The notes beneath the pieces are model-generated. The model searched no databases and was not told the DNA's origin. It was given only the letters and a program-made list of their open reading frames with translations. Of a DNA stretch of 64,000 bases, positions 17,039 through 25,766 are shown piece by piece (position 1 is the first letter of the stretch; every line of letters starts with the position of its first letter). A program made the position numbers and the translations under genes. This stretch comes from Kumtagia sp963820075. GTDB lineage: Bacteria > Pseudomonadota > Alphaproteobacteria > Rhizobiales > Rhizobiaceae. The stretch is taken from positions 172,594-236,593 of the forward strand of contig CAWFYS010000008.1 of assembly GCA_963820075.1 (NCBI GenBank), written 5' to 3'.

Positions 17039-17872
17039 TCAGGTTTTGATGAAGGCGAGCAGGTCCGGATTGATCACGTCGGCATGCGTCGTGCACATGC
17101 CGTGCGGGAATTTCTCGTAGACCTTGAGGCTACCGTTCTTCAGCAGTTTCGACGACAGCGGCGCGGAGTCGGCGAACGGTACGATCTGGTCGTCGTCGCC
17201 ATGCATGACGAGCGTCGGCACCTCGATGCGCTTCAGATCCTCGGTGAAGTCGGTTTCCGAGAACGCCTTGATCCCATCATAATGCGCCTTGGCGCCGCCC
17301 ATCATTCCCTGGCGCCACCAGTTCTGGACCACGGCGCTCGAGACCTTCGCGTCCGGCCTGTTGAAACCGTAGAAGGGGCCGCCTGCCAGATCGACATAGA
17401 ACTGGGTGCGGCTGGCGGCGAGCTGCTGGCGCAGGCCGTCGAACACCTCGATCGGCAGGCCACCCGGGTTGGCCTCGGTCTTCAACATGAGCGGCGGCAC
17501 GGCGCCGATCAGCACGGCTTTCGCCACGCGGCCGTTCCCGCCAAAGCGCGCGACATAGCGGGTGACCTCGCCGCCGCCCGTGGAGTGGCCGATATGGACC
17601 GCACCTTTCAGGTCGAGATGCTCGATCACGGCGGCGACGTCGGCCGCATAATGATCCATGTCGTGACCCTCGCCGACCTGGCTTGATCGGCCGTGGCCGC
17701 GCCGGTCGTGGGCGACGACGCGGTAGCCCTTGTCGAGGAAATAGAGCATCTGCGTGTCCCAGTCGTCGGCACTCAGCGGCCAGCCGTGATGGAAGACCAG
17801 AGGCTGTGCATCCCTGGGACCCCAATCCTTGTAGAACATCTCGACGCCGTCCCTGGTGGTGATCGTACCCAT
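17039..17872 (-). CDS. Alpha/beta hydrolase, non-heme chloroperoxidase/arylesterase type
   Basis: 277 residues with an alpha/beta hydrolase fold. The nucleophile elbow GHSTGGGE provides Ser, the acid is in VMHGDDDQIVPF, and the catalytic His is in KFPHGMC. The oxyanion-hole segment FHHGWPLSADDWD and the DRRGHGRSS loop are typical of cofactor-free haloperoxidases and related esterases. The start at 17872 is set by AAAGGAA before ATG; the longer open frame upstream is rejected. The physiological substrate is unknown. It is divergent from no obvious partner and likely single. Confidence 0.88.
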   Translation of the reverse strand: MGTITTRDGVEMFYKDWGPRDAQPLVFHHGWPLSADDWDTQMLYFLDKGYRVVAHDRRGHGRSSQVGEGHDMDHYAADVAAVIEHLDLKGAVHIGHSTGGGEVTRYVARFGGNGRVAKAVLIGAVPPLMLKTEANPGGLPIEVFDGLRQQLAASRTQFYVDLAGGPFYGFNRPDAKVSSAVVQNWWRQGMMGGAKAHYDGIKAFSETDFTEDLKRIEVPTLVMHGDDDQIVPFADSAPLSSKLLKNGSLKVYEKFPHGMCTTHADVINPDLLAFIKT

Positions 17873-18071
17873 GCTCGCGTTCCTTTCGGTTGGTGGTTTG
17901 CCGCGGAAGATGATGGAGCCGCTGCCGGGATGACCGGCGGAGTTGGCGGTAGGCCATTCGCGCGTGGCCGGCACAGCACGCACCACGCTAAATTTGGACT
18001 GACATCAACGCTCATGATGCTTGACCGAACCGCGTTCCGATCGATGTGACGGTCCGCGGTTGCTCTCCCGC

Positions 18072-19475
18072 TCAGAAAATCTTGCCCGGATTGAGGATTC
18101 CGTTGGGGTCGAGCGCCGACTTGATCGCGCGCATCACCTCGACGCTGTGGCCGAGCTCGTGTTCGAGAAAGCCCATCTTGCCCTGGCCGATGCCGTGCTC
18201 GCCGGTACAGGTGCCGTCCATGCCGATCGCCCGCATGTTCAGGCGCGCCACGAACCGCTCCGTCCGCTCGATTTCCGCCGGGTCGTCGCCGTCCATCAGC
18301 ACCAGCACATGGAAGTTGCCGTCGCCGACATGGCCGACGATCGGCGCAACCAGGCCCATTTCGGCGATGTCGGCCTCGGTTTCGGCGATGCATTCGGCCA
18401 GCCGGGAAATCGGCACGCATACATCCGTCGACAGGCTCTTGGCGCCGGGTCTCAGCGTCTGCGACGCCCAATAGGCGTCGTGCCGCGCCTTCCACAGTTT
18501 TGCGCGCTCCTCCGCGACCTTGGTCCATTGGAACGGCCCGCCGCCATATTCCGCGGCGATGTCGCCGAACATCTCCGATTGTTCGGCCACGCCTGCGTCG
18601 CTGCCGTGGAATTCGAGGAAGAGGCAAGGCAACTCAGGATAGTCGAGCTGCGAATAGTTCTTCATCGCCCGCATCTGCAGCTGGTTGACCAGTTCGATGC
18701 GCGCCACCGGAATGCCCATCTGGATCGTGGCGATAACCGCCTCGCATGCCGCTTCGACGCTCGGGAACGGGCACACGCCGCCCGCGATCGCCTGGGGAAT
18801 GCCGTGAAGCTTCAGCGTCAGCGAGGTGATGATGCCCAGCGTGCCCTCCGAGCCGATGATGAGGCGTGTCAGATCGTAGCCGGCCGAGCTTTTCTTGGCG
18901 CGCTTGCCAGTGCTTATCAGGCTGCCGTCGGCCAGCACGGCGGTAAGGGAAAGCACGTTTTCGCGCATCGTGCCGTAGCGTACGGCGTTGGTGCCGGAAG
19001 CGCGCGTCGCGGCCATGCCGCCCAGGCTGGCATCCGCGCCCGGATCGATCGGGAAGAACAGGCCGGTGTCGCGCAGGTGCATGTTGAGCGCCCCGCGCGT
19101 CACGCCCGGCTCGACGATGCAGTCGAGGTCTTCGGCATGCACGGACAGAACACGGTTCATGCGCGAGGTGTCGAGGGAGATGCCGCCGCCCGGCGCGTTG
19201 ACGTGCCCCTCCAGCGAGGTGCCCGTGCCGAAGGCGATCACCGGCACACGGTGCTCGGCGCATACGCGCACCACCTCCTGCACCTCCTCCGCCGATTCGG
19301 GAAATACCACGCCGTCCGGCGCCTGTGTCGGGATATAGGTCGTGGTGTGGCCGTGCTGTTCGCGCACGGACTGGCCTGTCTGGAAGCGCTCGCCGAAGCG
19401 CTGCTTGAGAATGCCGACGACGATTCCCGCCCCCTGCTCGTTGCGGGCGACGCGCCGCAGGTCGCTTAAAGCCAT
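18072..19475 (-). CDS. FAD-linked oxidase, D-lactate dehydrogenase (cytochrome)/GlcD family
   Basis: 467 residues. An N-terminal PCMH-type FAD domain carries PVIAFGTGTSLEGHVNAPGG and GADASLGGMAATRASGTNAV; the C-terminal FAD-oxidase C domain has the HVGDGNFHVL metal/substrate motif and ends with TGEHGIGQGK and LDPNGILNPGKIF. This pattern fits D-2-hydroxyacid dehydrogenases (Dld/D-lactate type) that feed electrons to the respiratory chain. No iron-sulfur partner is adjacent, unlike the glc cluster near 50 kb. D-lactate is the best guess for substrate. Confidence 0.88.
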   Translation of the reverse strand: MALSDLRRVARNEQGAGIVVGILKQRFGERFQTGQSVREQHGHTTTYIPTQAPDGVVFPESAEEVQEVVRVCAEHRVPVIAFGTGTSLEGHVNAPGGGISLDTSRMNRVLSVHAEDLDCIVEPGVTRGALNMHLRDTGLFFPIDPGADASLGGMAATRASGTNAVRYGTMRENVLSLTAVLADGSLISTGKRAKKSSAGYDLTRLIIGSEGTLGIITSLTLKLHGIPQAIAGGVCPFPSVEAACEAVIATIQMGIPVARIELVNQLQMRAMKNYSQLDYPELPCLFLEFHGSDAGVAEQSEMFGDIAAEYGGGPFQWTKVAEERAKLWKARHDAYWASQTLRPGAKSLSTDVCVPISRLAECIAETEADIAEMGLVAPIVGHVGDGNFHVLVLMDGDDPAEIERTERFVARLNMRAIGMDGTCTGEHGIGQGKMGFLEHELGHSVEVMRAIKSALDPNGILNPGKIF

Positions 19476-19565
19476 GACTTCCTCCGCGAACAGACCATCG
19501 GCGACTTTCGTCAGTCTCTATGGTCGCCTAAGCAGCCCCTTGTCCAGCACCAGAAAGCGTTCGCC

Positions 19566-20045
19566 ATGTCCCAGCCCGCCCCGTTCGTCTCGAAGCCTAT
19601 GGACATCGAGAAGGATTGGATCGATTACAATGGTCATCTCAACATGGCCTATTACAACGTCATTTTCGACCGCGGCTCGGACGAAGTCTACGAAATGCTG
19701 GGCATCGGCCCTTCCTATGCGCGCGAACGGAAGCTCACCATCTACACGGCGGAAGTGCATGTCTGCTACGTGCAGGAACTGCATCTGGGCGATCGCGTGA
19801 CGGTGCGCTTCCAATTGCTCGACCATGACGAGAAGCGGCTGCGCGCCTACCAGGAAATCCGCCACGCCGACGGCTGGCTGGCGGCAACCTCGGAATCGCT
19901 GTCGCTGCATGTCGACATGGCCGGACCGAAGGTCGCCCCCTTCCCCGCCGACATCGCCGAGAGGATCGCCGCGATGCGGGCCGCGCATGCCGCCTTGGCA
20001 ATGCCCGAGCGCGCCGGGCGTTCGATCGGCATCAGGCGGAAATAG
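19566..20045 (+). CDS. Acyl-CoA thioesterase, 4HBT hot-dog fold
   Basis: 159 residues with a single hot-dog domain. The 4-hydroxybenzoyl-CoA thioesterase-like opening DWIDYNGHLNMAYYNVIFDR contains the Asp/Asn-Gly-His-x-Asn active-site region. Similar proteins are annotated as thioesterases of carnitine or acyl-CoA metabolism in rhizobia. It is divergent from the FAD-oxidase gene (90-base gap) and is followed directly by a toxin remnant. Substrate not predictable. Confidence 0.85.
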   Translation: MSQPAPFVSKPMDIEKDWIDYNGHLNMAYYNVIFDRGSDEVYEMLGIGPSYARERKLTIYTAEVHVCYVQELHLGDRVTVRFQLLDHDEKRLRAYQEIRHADGWLAATSESLSLHVDMAGPKVAPFPADIAERIAAMRAAHAALAMPERAGRSIGIRRK

Positions 20046-20049
20046 AAGC

Positions 20050-20130
20050 GTGGTGATGCTGTGCGGCGGCGACAAAGCGAGCCAGAAACGCGATATAGCA
20101 ACCGCGAAAGCAATGGCGAAGGAGCTATAA
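20050..20130 (+). pseudogene. C-terminal remnant of a HigB/RelE-type toxin
   Basis: A 26-codon stretch encodes VVMLCGGDKASQKRDIATAK then AMAKEL and a stop two bases before the antitoxin start. The CGGDKxSQxxDIxxAK ending is the conserved C-terminus of phage-derived Gp49/HigB addiction toxins. Everything upstream, including the catalytic body, is missing; the thioesterase stop lies five bases before it. A deletion apparently joined the thioesterase gene to the toxin tail. Confidence 0.75.
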
Positions 20131-20131
20131 G

Positions 20132-20428
20132 GTGGCACTGGAAACAACGCGCTTCGATATTCAGAACTACATCAAGAGCACCGAGGATCAGACCGGCTAT
20201 ATCGATGCGGCTCTGGAGGATGGAGACCCTGCCCTCATCGCGGCGGCTATTGGCGATATTGCGCGTGCGCGAGGCGCCTCACAATTCGCAAGGGACAGCG
20301 GGCTTAGCCGTGAAACGATCTACAAGGTTTTTCGGCCGGGCGGGAATCCCAAGCTCGATACCATTGCGAAGGCTCTCAAGGTACTCGGTCTGCGGCTAGC
20401 GCTGGCACCGGCCCCACATTCAAACTGA
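20132..20428 (+). CDS. HigA-family antitoxin, helix-turn-helix (orphan)
   Basis: 98 residues, GTG start after a GGAG site inside the toxin remnant. The product resembles the XRE-type antitoxins that pair with Gp49-like killers: IQNYIKSTEDQTGYIDAALE opening, then a helix-turn-helix with ASQFARDSGLSRETIYKVF and NPKLDTIAKALKVLGLRLAL. It appears complete, but its toxin is deleted, so it may be a surviving autoregulator or a neutral relic. Such lone antitoxins can also neutralise related toxins elsewhere. Confidence 0.85.
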   Translation: MALETTRFDIQNYIKSTEDQTGYIDAALEDGDPALIAAAIGDIARARGASQFARDSGLSRETIYKVFRPGGNPKLDTIAKALKVLGLRLALAPAPHSN

Positions 20429-20593
20429 CACGGCGGCACGATTTGCCGGCGGCCGGCCGTCGATGAGGTCGACAGGCCAGCCCCGCGTAGGCGGCGTGGC
20501 GCAACGCTATTCGCCTCGCCAGGCTGCACGCGTGTCCAGCAAGCCGCGTTCCGAGCCAGGGCTGCGTCAGGCGGGAGTTCAGCGCCGGCCACC

Positions 20594-21472
20594 CTACCCC
20601 AGCTTTTCCTTGAAAAACGCCACGGTCCGGTCCCAGGCGAGCTTGGCCGCGTTCATGTCGTAGCGCGCCTCCGAAGTGTCATTGTTGAAGGCGTGCTGCA
20701 CGCCTTCATAAATGTAGACCGTGAACTCCTTGCCTGCCGCCGTCAGCGCCGCCTTGTAGGCGTCGATGCCGGCATTGATGCGCTCGTCCATTCCCGCATA
20801 GTGCAGGAGCAGCGGCGCCTTGATCTTCCCGATCGCGGCGGCGTCCTTCGGCTGCGCGCCGTAATAGGCGACGCCGGCGCCAAGATCCGGCGACGCGATC
20901 GCAATGTTGTTGACCGTGCCGCCGCCCCAGCAGAAGCCGACGGCGCCAACCTTGCCGTTCACGCCCTCGTGCCCCTTGAGGAAAGCCACTGTCGCCACGC
21001 CGTTCGCGGCGGTCTTTGCCGGATCGAGCTGCGAGAACATCTCACGCGCCTTCTCCTCGTCGGCCGGCGTGCCGCCGAGCGGCGACAGAAAGTCCGGCGC
21101 CAGGACGACGAAGCCTTCCAGCGCCATGCGCCGCGCCACATCCTTGGTATGGGCATTGAGCCCGCGGTTCTCATGGATGACGATCACCGCGCCGAGATCG
21201 CCGGACTGGTCCGCCGGCTGCACGAGATAGCCCTTCATCTCGCCCTCGCCGCCCGGCCAGGTGACGTCCTGCGTCTTCAGCCGTGCGTCGTCCTCGGCAA
21301 CGATTGCCGCCTGCGCCGGACTGGCCGCCAGCATTGGCGCGATCACCGCCGCCGCGGCGCCGGAACCCGCCAATTTCGACAGTTTTTCCATGAATCCGCG
21401 TCGGTCGAGCGTCAGATGCGTGTATTCGTCATAGGCGTCGATCATTGCCTGGGTGATGACGGGCTTGTTCAT
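20594..21472 (-). CDS. Dienelactone hydrolase family protein, Tat-type exported
   Basis: 292 residues. An N-terminal region with LDRRGFMEKLSKLAGSGAAA and cleavage near SPAQA looks like a twin-arginine signal. The DLH domain follows with the Cys nucleophile in GFCWGGG, the Asp in GMDERI and the His in GVQHAF, forming the family Cys-His-Asp triad. Classical dienelactone hydrolases open 4-carboxymethylenebutenolide, but exported homologues have broader or unknown esterase roles. GGGAGAG precedes the ATG at 21472. No catabolic operon is nearby, so the substrate is open. Confidence 0.88.
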   Translation of the reverse strand: MNKPVITQAMIDAYDEYTHLTLDRRGFMEKLSKLAGSGAAAAVIAPMLAASPAQAAIVAEDDARLKTQDVTWPGGEGEMKGYLVQPADQSGDLGAVIVIHENRGLNAHTKDVARRMALEGFVVLAPDFLSPLGGTPADEEKAREMFSQLDPAKTAANGVATVAFLKGHEGVNGKVGAVGFCWGGGTVNNIAIASPDLGAGVAYYGAQPKDAAAIGKIKAPLLLHYAGMDERINAGIDAYKAALTAAGKEFTVYIYEGVQHAFNNDTSEARYDMNAAKLAWDRTVAFFKEKLG

Positions 21473-21555
21473 GGCGCTCTCTCCCTGCATTTGTATGAAG
21501 TCGCAAAGATAGGCGGGCATCCGGGCCGGTCCAGTCAAGGCTTCGTGAGGAAGTG

Positions 21556-21625
21556 CCAGGGCTCCGAACTTGGGTTAACGGATCGCCATTCGCCCCCTCT
21601 CCGTTAACCCGAGCCGGAGCCCTGG
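21556..21625. repeat. Dispersed repeat, family 2, copy B (compact hairpin)
   Basis: The arms CCAGGGCTCC...GGGTTAACGG and CCGTTAACCC...GGAGCCCTGG pair to form a long interrupted stem. The hairpin sits between two same-strand genes and could end or protect their transcripts. Shares the GGTTAAC core with copies A, C and D. Confidence 0.7.
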
Positions 21626-21655
21626 AGGGAGGGCGGGGCAAGGGCATGCCGGCGC

Positions 21656-22855
21656 TTACCGCCTCAGCTTCTTGTTGAACGCATTGGTGTAAGTCACTGC
21701 TCCGGCTTCGCCGGACGCCTCGCCGAGAACGACATCCATGGCGATGTCGGTCAGCCGCACCAGAGCGAAACCGCCCATATAGGCGGCCTTCGGCTTGAAA
21801 ATGTCGAGGCCGTCGCGTCGGTAGATCATCGGCGTCTCGTGCTGGTGGCCATGAAAAACCCCGACGACATTGTAGCCGTCGAGTATGTCCAGCATGGCGC
21901 GGCGGTCGTGCTCGGTCCACCAGTGCGGAGCGCCGCTCCCGGCGTCGTCGAAGGTCTCGTTTTCCGGGTCCCAGCGCTCCAGCGAAAACGGATCCCAGCC
22001 ATAGTGCTGGAACAGGATGACCGGGCGTCCGTCGCGGGCATTGGCGGCGAGGTCGCTTGTAAGCCAGGGAAGCCCGCTTATCGCACGCTTGGTGGTATCG
22101 CCGGCGAAGCGGTGCGCCTGGATCAGGTGCAACTGGCCCCAGTTCCATGAATAGCTGTCGGAGGCGGCGTCGTAATTGTCGGCCGGAACCGGCGGCTTGA
22201 AGAACACGCCCGGCCGATGGTTGAGTTCGACATAGTCGCGCAGTTCTCGGCGATACCAGTCGACATGTGGCGCGGGCCCGTCCTGATCGAGGTCATGATT
22301 GCCCAATCCCGCATAGACGGGAAAGTGAACGCGATCCGGTCCGACGCCTTCCTGGTAGCGATGGCTGAACTGCATGAGTTGGGTGCCTTCGTTCGGCATC
22401 GCCATTTGGCCGCCGCCGTCATCCGTCATGTCTCCGCCGATGACGAGGCCACGCGGCCGGGCGATCCGCTGGCCGGCGCCGTGAAGGCCGCTCGCCCTGC
22501 CGGCGACCGTCTCAGGCCAGCGCCCCTGCTCGAGCCCGTTCAGCGCGGCGATATGGCGAAGCAGATTGGCGTCGGTCTTGCCTTCCGCCGCGCAATTGGA
22601 ACTGAGCCCGCTCGCCATCCGGCAGGCGTGGATGTCGCACGAAAACAGGAAAGTGACATCGAGCGCGCCGGCCTCTGCCCTGGCCCGGGCGAAGGCGCTC
22701 CGGCCTGGAAAAGCCGCCGCGGCGGCCAGGCCGGCAATCATATCGCGCCGGGAAATATTCGCGCCCTCAATCACCTGCCGACCAGCCTCGCGCCTTTCAA
22801 CAGCCAGTCCCTGCAAAGATAGCAGATGAACCGGCTTTTCGAATGGATCCGACAC
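21656..22855 (-). CDS. Metallophosphoesterase, probably Tat-exported
   Basis: 399 residues from a GTG start, which is uncertain. SRRDMIAGLAAAAAFPG near residue 35 resembles a twin-arginine signal, so the true start may lie a little downstream. The calcineurin-like metal motifs appear in order: SCDIHA, GGDMTDD, GNHDLD, ILFQHYGWD and HGHQHE, predicting a two-metal centre in the periplasm. Substrate is unknown; the WxxDPF and Trp-rich segments are like eukaryote-type secreted phosphodiesterases. It is on the same strand as the DLH gene, separated by a family 2 repeat. Confidence 0.85.
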   Translation of the reverse strand: MSDPFEKPVHLLSLQGLAVERREAGRQVIEGANISRRDMIAGLAAAAAFPGRSAFARARAEAGALDVTFLFSCDIHACRMASGLSSNCAAEGKTDANLLRHIAALNGLEQGRWPETVAGRASGLHGAGQRIARPRGLVIGGDMTDDGGGQMAMPNEGTQLMQFSHRYQEGVGPDRVHFPVYAGLGNHDLDQDGPAPHVDWYRRELRDYVELNHRPGVFFKPPVPADNYDAASDSYSWNWGQLHLIQAHRFAGDTTKRAISGLPWLTSDLAANARDGRPVILFQHYGWDPFSLERWDPENETFDDAGSGAPHWWTEHDRRAMLDILDGYNVVGVFHGHQHETPMIYRRDGLDIFKPKAAYMGGFALVRLTDIAMDVVLGEASGEAGAVTYTNAFNKKLRR

Positions 22856-22973
22856 TGGAAAGACACGCCTGCCAAGTCACGATCTGAAATCGGCGCGCAA
22901 CAAGGCGGGTATCCATTTGAAGCGGCCACACGCTGAAGTATGCTCCGCAACAATAAGAAGATTTGGAGGGCCG

Positions 22974-23642
22974 ATGGTCCTGTCGAGGCGCGAAGTCATT
23001 CTAGGCACCACCGCCTTGCTCGCTGCCGGATTTGCCGGCAGCGAGGCCGAAGCGGCACCCGCATCCTATTTTTCCGGCATCGTGGAGGACAACGGCTTCA
23101 CCTACAGTAAGACGAATTTCGCCAGCATCGACAAGCGGTGGCACCGGCAGGTCGTCAAGTTCAAGGCCAGCGAGCCACCGGGCAGCCTGGTCGTCGATAC
23201 CCGCAATCATTTCCTCTACCTGCACATGGAGAACGATACGGCAATCCGCTACGGCGTCGGAGTGGGCAAGGAGGGCTTCCAGTGGTTCGGCCGCTCCACC
23301 ATCGCCCGCAAGGCTTTGTGGCCGCGCTGGACGCCTCCTCCGGAAATGCGCAAGCGCCACCCGGAACTGCCGGCCTTCGTCGAAGGCGGTTCGCCGGATA
23401 ACCCGCTGGGGCCGCGCGCGCTCTATCTGCACCGCGACGGCGCCGACACCGGCTTCCGCTTCCACGGCACCATCGCTCCCTGGAGCATCGGCACGGATGT
23501 TTCCAGCGGCTGCATCAGAATGTTCAACGAAGACGTGATCGACCTCTACCAGCGCTGCCCGATCGGAACCGCCGTGCAGGTTTTGTCGCATCTCGCTGAA
23601 CAGGCCGATAAGTCGCGGCAGGAAGACCCGATGGTTCAGTGA
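22974..23642 (+). CDS. L,D-transpeptidase (YkuD), Tat-type signal
   Basis: 222 residues. The GGAGGG site before 22974 fixes the start. The N-terminus SRREVILGTTALLAAGFAG looks like a twin-arginine signal. The YkuD domain follows with the catalytic His in FRFHGTIAPW and Cys in DVSSGCIRMFNEDVIDLY, the classic SHGC-type arrangement. Such enzymes form 3-3 peptidoglycan cross-links or attach proteins to peptidoglycan, which is prominent in Rhizobiales. It is divergent from the metallophosphoesterase. A second, Sec-type paralogue lies at 48631. Confidence 0.9.
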   Translation: MVLSRREVILGTTALLAAGFAGSEAEAAPASYFSGIVEDNGFTYSKTNFASIDKRWHRQVVKFKASEPPGSLVVDTRNHFLYLHMENDTAIRYGVGVGKEGFQWFGRSTIARKALWPRWTPPPEMRKRHPELPAFVEGGSPDNPLGPRALYLHRDGADTGFRFHGTIAPWSIGTDVSSGCIRMFNEDVIDLYQRCPIGTAVQVLSHLAEQADKSRQEDPMVQ

Positions 23643-23711
23643 CTGGCCGCCATCCATGGGCTGACGACCGCGCTCAGCCACCGCGCGGTCTACTTGCCTG
23701 GTCGCCGCAGC

Positions 23712-24239
23712 TCAGACCTCCAGGAACCGTATCCTGTTGCCGAACGGGTCGACCACCTCGCACTCGAGACCCCAGTCCTGCCGGTTCAGGCCGGGCCGGT
23801 TGTAGCGGTATTTCTTGCCGACCAGTTCCTTCTGCCAGGCCTCGACGCCCTTCATGTAGACCACCATATTGGCGCCCGGGCTGGCATCGCCCGAATGCTC
23901 ACTCAGATGCAGCTTGAGGTTCCCGCGCGAGACCTGCATGTAGATCGGCATGTCAGGTCCGAAGCGATGCTGCCAGTCGGCCGTCATGCCGAGGAAGCCG
24001 AGGTAGAAGTCGCGGGCCTTTGCCTCGTCGAATATTCTGATGATCGGCGCCGGCGGCTCGAATCGGTACGAAGCATTCTCTGTCTCGGCGGTTTTTGCCG
24101 CCAACACATTCCAGTTCGGCAGGCCGAACTGCCTGGCCACGATCTCCAGCGCCTGCGAGTGAGAGATAGCAATGTCGCGCGCGGCGAGCTCCTCGCGCAT
24201 GGCTTTCGCCATCGCCTTCGCGTCAAGGTGGTCACGCAT
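23712..24239 (-). CDS. Glyoxalase-superfamily (VOC) protein with N-terminal helical domain
   Basis: 175 residues. The first ~55 residues (DHLDAKAMAKAMREELAARD, then HSQALEIVARQFGLPNWNVL) match the small helical domain found ahead of VOC domains in rhizobial glyoxalase-superfamily proteins. A single VOC domain follows with FYLGFLGMTADWQHRF and a C-terminal EVVDPFGNRIRFLE strand. VOC proteins include glyoxalases, resistance proteins and dioxygenases; the reaction is not predictable. The start at 24239 replaces a longer open frame without support. It converges on the L,D-transpeptidase gene. Confidence 0.82.
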   Translation of the reverse strand: MRDHLDAKAMAKAMREELAARDIAISHSQALEIVARQFGLPNWNVLAAKTAETENASYRFEPPAPIIRIFDEAKARDFYLGFLGMTADWQHRFGPDMPIYMQVSRGNLKLHLSEHSGDASPGANMVVYMKGVEAWQKELVGKKYRYNRPGLNRQDWGLECEVVDPFGNRIRFLEV

Positions 24240-24478
24240 GATTTCCGGTTCTCCAACCCGGCGAAATGTCACATCAGCGCCCGCATTGCCGAAGTCTTCG
24301 CCGGATGGGTTTGCCGGTTGGATCTTCAGATCGAGGCGTTCGCCATGCCACATCCGTGGCGCGGGCTGCGGGCCGCCCCGGGCCCAGTTCAACCCTAGGG
24401 CGCGCGTCGGGTTCCGTCAAGAACGTGTCCAGTCCGAGTGGACGCCGGCGGCGATGCTGCACCGATCCGCTCCGGAAC

Positions 24479-24505
24479 AAAAAAAGGCCAGCTGGGGGAG
24501 CTGGC
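24479..24505 (-). terminator. Strong Rho-independent terminator on the minus strand
   Basis: Read on the minus strand, GCCAGCT-CCCCC-AGCTGGC forms a 7-bp stem with a 5-base loop, followed by C and seven Ts. It lies 190 bases beyond the EamA stop codon, so it may end that transcript or a separate small RNA made from 24506-24690. Confidence 0.8.
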
Positions 24506-24690
24506 TTCAAGGGGGACGGGCGAGAGGGGTGGGCTTGGGGGGGTTGCCCGTCACCTTGCAAACGCGGCAAAGCCTCCGAGGTTCCGCCGCCCGTGACGTT
24601 TCTCAACAGGTTTCGAGAACGCGCCTGCCGGACCAAAGCGCCGCCCTGCTTAGCCGGCCCGCGCGCCCGCCCGGATGCGGCGCGATGCCC
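24506..24690 (-). ncRNA. Candidate small RNA with C-rich, anti-Shine-Dalgarno-like linker
   Basis: The 185 bases before the terminator on the minus strand have no credible gene. They contain a strongly C-rich tract (24509-24547: ACCCCCCCAAGCCCACCCCT and further C runs). Several trans-acting rhizobial small RNAs combine unpaired C-rich, ribosome-site-like linkers with a terminal hairpin. No promoter was identified and no known RNA family was matched by eye; an ordinary long 3' untranslated region of the EamA gene is the main alternative. Confidence 0.3.
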
Positions 24691-24694
24691 TAAG

Positions 24695-25582
24695 CTAGTT
24701 CTCGCGCCTGAAGCGTTCGCCGCCGATGATGATGAGGCCGGCAACGACGATGAGCGCGGCGCCGACGAAAACCTCCATGCGGGGAATGTCGCCCCAGATC
24801 AGGTAGCCGAATACGAAGGACCAGACGAGTGACGTATATTCGAACGGCCCGATCACCGACGCGGCGGCCCGCTTCATGCCCTCGAACAGCATGAACTGGG
24901 CTGCGCCCCCGAAAAACCCGACCAGCACAAGCAGGATGGATTCGTCAAGATTTGGCGTCTGCCACAACAGGACGAGCGGTACGCCGGCGATCATCAGAAG
25001 GAAGCCGTTGTTGATGACAAGTTGCACCAGCGTGCGTTCGCTGAGCGCGATCTTGCGCAAGAGCACGATCGACAGAGCCCAGAGAAAGGCAGCCAGGAGC
25101 ACGAGTATCACCGGCGGCGTCAGGCCGAACCGTGCCGGGTCGCAGGCAATGAAGACGCCGACGAAGCCTATCGCAACGGCAATCCAGCGAAGCAGCGGCA
25201 CCTCCTCGCCAAGGATGAATACCGACAGGATCGTCACGATAACCGGCGCGGCAAAATAGATAGTCGTCAGTTCGGCGAGATGGAGGTGCCTGGCCGCGGT
25301 ATAAAAGCAAATCCAGGCGACCAGAATGATCCCGCTGCGAACCAGCATCGCCGAGAATACGGGCGAGCGGGCGGCATCGCGGAACAGATCCAGTCCGCCG
25401 ACCGCCGCGCAGCCCGCAAGAATGAAAGTGCTGCGCAGGAACAGGATCTGCCAGACAGAGATGCCTGTTACCAGCAGTTTGATCGAGGCATCCTGCGCCG
25501 AGAAAAGCAGATAGGCGATGCTGGTCAGCACGATGCCGGAAAGGACTCGCTCCCGCGTGTCGGTAATTGCGGCGTCAGCCAT
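24695..25582 (-). CDS. EamA-family (DMT superfamily) membrane transporter
   Basis: 295 residues with ten predicted helices in two EamA repeats. The first repeat has the RSTFI element after helix 2 and ends with APVIVTILSVFILGEEVPLL; the second has GPFEYTSLVWSFVFGYLIWG. AGGAG precedes the ATG. It is not a close paralogue of the gene at 3862. Export of amino acids or other metabolites is typical of the family, but the substrate is unknown. A strong terminator lies downstream. Confidence 0.88.
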   Translation of the reverse strand: MADAAITDTRERVLSGIVLTSIAYLLFSAQDASIKLLVTGISVWQILFLRSTFILAGCAAVGGLDLFRDAARSPVFSAMLVRSGIILVAWICFYTAARHLHLAELTTIYFAAPVIVTILSVFILGEEVPLLRWIAVAIGFVGVFIACDPARFGLTPPVILVLLAAFLWALSIVLLRKIALSERTLVQLVINNGFLLMIAGVPLVLLWQTPNLDESILLVLVGFFGGAAQFMLFEGMKRAAASVIGPFEYTSLVWSFVFGYLIWGDIPRMEVFVGAALIVVAGLIIIGGERFRREN

Positions 25583-25766
25583 GCTCCTGCATCCGGGCGC
25601 TCTGCGCCAGCGGCGCGGGAAAGTCGGCCCATGATGATTGGCACGGGCAAAGGGGACGGGCTACTCCCAGCGCGGGCGATACGTTGGCGCAGAGTCCGCG
25701 CGAAAGCACCACGCCGCTCTTGTCGGGCGCGGCGCGGCCGCGCTATCCTGTGCTATGAGCCCGGGT

